Below are positions 61,954 to 64,000 of a DNA stretch of 64,000 bases, one piece after another (position 1 is the stretch's first letter; every line of letters begins with the position of its first letter). The stretch lies in the NCBI GenBank assembly GCA_017940545.1, contig JAGAYI010000005.1:81604-145603 (forward strand), in the 5' to 3' direction. A model generated the notes under the pieces. That model searched no databases, was not told the origin of the DNA, and worked only from the letters and a program-made list of their open reading frames with translations. Both the position numbers and the translations under genes were made by a program. The stretch comes from Prevotella sp. (GTDB lineage Bacteria > Bacteroidota > Bacteroidia > Bacteroidales > Bacteroidaceae).

Positions 61954-61974
61954 TTTATTCAACTAATACGTAAG

Positions 61975-62016
61975 AGGAATGCGCCTGCGCCAATGGTGAG
62001 CGGCGCATTCCTTTTC
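61975..62016 (+). terminator. Rho-independent terminator of the right SusC/D operon
   Basis: AGGAATGCGCC (61975-61985) pairs with GGCGCATTCCT (62002-62012), followed by TTTTC. The C10 protease gene begins 18 nt after it and may depend on read-through or its own promoter. Confidence 0.72.
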
Positions 62017-62033
62017 TTGCTTTATAGAAACTT

Positions 62034-63716
62034 ATGAGAAAAAGTCTTTTACTCACATTCTTACTAACCGCCTCGCTGCCTCTTCTGGCTAAAGACCGCA
62101 CACCTGCCGAAATCAGAAGTATTGCCCTGCAAACCCTGCAGCATGCCGAGGGACTGAACACCCGTAGGGCTCAGTCGCTCACGGCCGGCGACCTCAAGGT
62201 GCTGCATGCCGACCAGTCGCTCACCGTCATGGGACGTGCCGACGGACAGGGGTTTGTCATTGTGACGAACAATGACGACTTCCAGCCCGTAATAGGCTAT
62301 GCCGACGGAAGCTTCTCCACCGACACGAACCACGGACTGGCCTGGTTCGTCGAAACGGCAAGCCGCTGCATCGAGGCAGCACAGGCCGACGGCTCTGCAC
62401 GCAGGGCTCCCGTCGTACCCACGACACCGCCCGTCGAGCCCCTGCTCACGTCGGTGTGGAACCAGGGAGCACCCTTTAACACCCTGTGCCCCTATGAGGC
62501 CAACGGCACACACTATCCCTGTGGCTGTGTGGCTACGGCATTAGGACAAATCATGTATTACCACAAGTACCCACAGCAGGGACGCGGCTCAAAGCAATAT
62601 TCCTTTAAGCCTGCCGATGGCGTAGGACAGTTGCTGTCAGCCAATTTCGGAGAAACGACGTACGACTGGGCAAACATGATTGACAACTACGAGGGCAACT
62701 ATACCGAAGAGCAGGGAAATGCCGTCGCACAAATGGTCCTGCATTGCGGCGTCTCGGTGGAGATGAACTATACGCCGACCGGTAGCGGAGCCTATTCGTC
62801 GGAAGCACGTAACGGACTCATCAACTATTTCACCTACAACGAGAATCTCGGTCTGTTCTATCGCGACTACTACTCCATGGAGGCATGGATGGACATGATT
62901 TTCACCGAACTGAACAACGGACGCCCCATCTACTATGCCGGTGCCGATGCCAGCAGAGGCGGACATGCCTTCGTGTTCGACGGATATAATGCCAACGGAC
63001 TTGTTCACGTCAACTGGGGGTGGGGCAGTAAGGGTGGCAATGGCTACTATGACATCTCGCTGCTGAATCCGCCAGGCTACTCCTTCTCTCAGGGACAGGA
63101 CATGATTTTGGGCATTGCCAAGCCGACCGAGGCAATAGAGTATCAGTCGCATGTGGTTTCGGCCAATGCCTTTTCGGCCAATGTCTCTAAAGTGGGCGCG
63201 TCCTACTATCTGACAGGTACCGATGTCGGCACCTCGCTGTGGAACATTTGCGGCTATGCTTGGGCTGGCAGCCTGGGCATCGTCATGGAGAACGACGAGC
63301 ACACCTACGTGTTGCAGGAAAGAACGGTGAGCACCACGGCTCACAGGTATAATACGCTTTCGAACATCAGCGAGTCGTTTAAAGCAGCCATTAAGATTCC
63401 CAGCGACGTGGCAGACGGCACTTACCATATCTTTGTCGGCTCAAAGGATGAGCATGACAAGAAGTGGCAGTTGGTGCGTCGCTCCGGAGGACAGGCAAAC
63501 AGCATTGTCGTAGAGGTGAAGGACGGCGCAGTCACCAGCAACGGTGCTACCAGTAACGACACTTGGGTGCCCACGGCCATCAGCGAAGTTCGCGTCAGTG
63601 CCGAATCAGATGCTCCCGCCCGCTACTACGACCTGCAGGGACGTCAGGTAGATGCCTCCACTCGTGGCCTTGTCATTATGAGGCAGGGCAACAGTGTGAA
63701 GAAAGTGGTTAGATGA
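62034..63716 (+). CDS. C10-family (streptopain-like) cysteine protease with C-terminal sorting tail
   Basis: This 560-aa secreted protease has a signal peptide (1-19), a propeptide (about 20-130), and a C10 domain with catalytic Cys165 in CGCVATALGQIMYYHKYP, catalytic His in GGHAFVFDGYN, and the NWGWGSKGNGYY-like oxyanion/W loop. Its tail PTAISEV...YYDLQGRQVDAS..GLVIMRQGN..KVVR matches the M6 protease's. SpeB-like enzymes degrade host or dietary proteins, which fits the peptide-uptake hypothesis for the adjacent SusC/D genes. Confidence 0.92.
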   Translation: MRKSLLLTFLLTASLPLLAKDRTPAEIRSIALQTLQHAEGLNTRRAQSLTAGDLKVLHADQSLTVMGRADGQGFVIVTNNDDFQPVIGYADGSFSTDTNHGLAWFVETASRCIEAAQADGSARRAPVVPTTPPVEPLLTSVWNQGAPFNTLCPYEANGTHYPCGCVATALGQIMYYHKYPQQGRGSKQYSFKPADGVGQLLSANFGETTYDWANMIDNYEGNYTEEQGNAVAQMVLHCGVSVEMNYTPTGSGAYSSEARNGLINYFTYNENLGLFYRDYYSMEAWMDMIFTELNNGRPIYYAGADASRGGHAFVFDGYNANGLVHVNWGWGSKGGNGYYDISLLNPPGYSFSQGQDMILGIAKPTEAIEYQSHVVSANAFSANVSKVGASYYLTGTDVGTSLWNICGYAWAGSLGIVMENDEHTYVLQERTVSTTAHRYNTLSNISESFKAAIKIPSDVADGTYHIFVGSKDEHDKKWQLVRRSGGQANSIVVEVKDGAVTSNGATSNDTWVPTAISEVRVSAESDAPARYYDLQGRQVDASTRGLVIMRQGNSVKKVVR

Positions 63717-63720
63717 TATA

Positions 63721-63762
63721 AAATAAAAAAGCGAAGCCGAAATGACTTCGCTTTTTTATTTT
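63721..63762. terminator. Bidirectional terminator between the C10 gene and tadA
   Basis: AAAAAAGCGAAG, a 9-nt loop, then CTTCGCTTTTTT. A-rich and T-rich sides allow termination from both strands. Confidence 0.85.
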
Positions 63763-63773
63763 ATATCTTTTTC

Positions 63774-64000
63774 CTATCCCCGTTTTTGGCGAAAGAACTC
63801 TTGCATCAGTTGGCGGCACTCTTCCTCAAGAATGCCCCCTGTTATTGTTGCCTTGGGGTGCATGGCTCTTGGGGCATACGCGTGGAAGCCCCGTTTCTCG
63901 TCGGCACAGCCATAGACAATGCGGGGAAGCTGTGCCCAGCCAATGGCACCGGCACACATGGTGCAAGGCTCCACGGTGACATAAAGCGTGCAGTCAGTCA
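63774..64000 (-). CDS. tadA: tRNA-specific adenosine deaminase, C-terminal part
   Basis: About 75 C-terminal residues are visible, including the zinc-ligand motif VEPCTMCAGAIGWAQLPRIVYG and the end AYAPRAMHPKATITGGILEEECRQLMQEFFRQKRG. This fits TadA, which makes inosine at the wobble position of tRNA. The HAE motif and start lie outside the window. Guanine or cytosine deaminases share the PCTMC motif, so tadA is probable but not certain. Confidence 0.8.
   Translation of the reverse strand, partial: TDCTLYVTVEPCTMCAGAIGWAQLPRIVYGCADEKRGFHAYAPRAMHPKATITGGILEEECRQLMQEFFRQKRG

Overview
The window looks like chromosome of a Bacteroidales bacterium, most likely a Prevotellaceae member (Prevotella/Segatella-like). 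The grounds are: repeated Bacteroidetes-type promoters (TTTG, about 20 nt, TAnnTTTG), SusC/SusD (RagA/RagB) pairs, a BT_3928-like/TpiA/SPOR/FolE cluster, DUF4834 and BF0631-type proteins, and secreted proteins with Prevotella-style C-terminal sorting tails. All assignments come from reading motifs and gene order; no database search was run.

1-8.4 kb is housekeeping: the 5' two thirds of dnaE (minus), psd-pssA-DUF4834 (plus), then a minus-strand operon birA - patatin/OMP85-like phospholipase - pyrH, and a small secreted protein. 8.4-16.7 kb holds two tandem, related giant glycine-rich beta-helix surface proteins; the first is interrupted by an in-frame TAA. A short Gly-rich peptide gene and a GNAT gene follow. 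17.2-25.4 kb has tRNA-Lys, the folE-SPOR-tpiA-DUF1599 operon (with tpiA fused in frame to a DoxX-like membrane protein), cca, a GH9 glucanase and an aldo/keto reductase.

26.4-34.2 kb is accessory DNA. It begins with a 430-nt non-coding element built of large inverted repeats. An HTH regulator, a single-chain restriction-methylation-specificity enzyme, an AlbA_2/Schlafen-like protein, RhuM, two truncated GIY-YIG gene starts and a Bro-N/Fic chimera follow. From the HTH gene to about 32 kb the sequence is visibly AT-rich compared with its flanks. Next come a RING-type protein downstream of a short sigma-70 factor (minus strand), an RND efflux operon (adaptor, pump, outer-membrane channel), and lpxA.

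44.3-63.7 kb is the most interesting block: two divergent SusC/SusD operons facing each other across a 0.9-kb intergenic region. Each has an accessory lipoprotein, and each arm is flanked by secreted peptidases instead of glycosidases (M6 and BF0631-type zinc proteases on the left, a C10 cysteine protease on the right). The two operons share a perfectly identical inverted leader of about 116 bp and nearly identical SusC N-termini. Only one side has a consensus promoter, so a RagAB-like peptide-acquisition locus with possible promoter inversion is the main hypothesis. The window ends in tadA (minus, partial).

A recurring theme is short dispersed repeats (TACCTTTT octamers, C5/G5 hairpins, TAATGAG repeats, GGTAGGTGTT hairpins). 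Some of these have become part of coding sequence, especially signal peptides.
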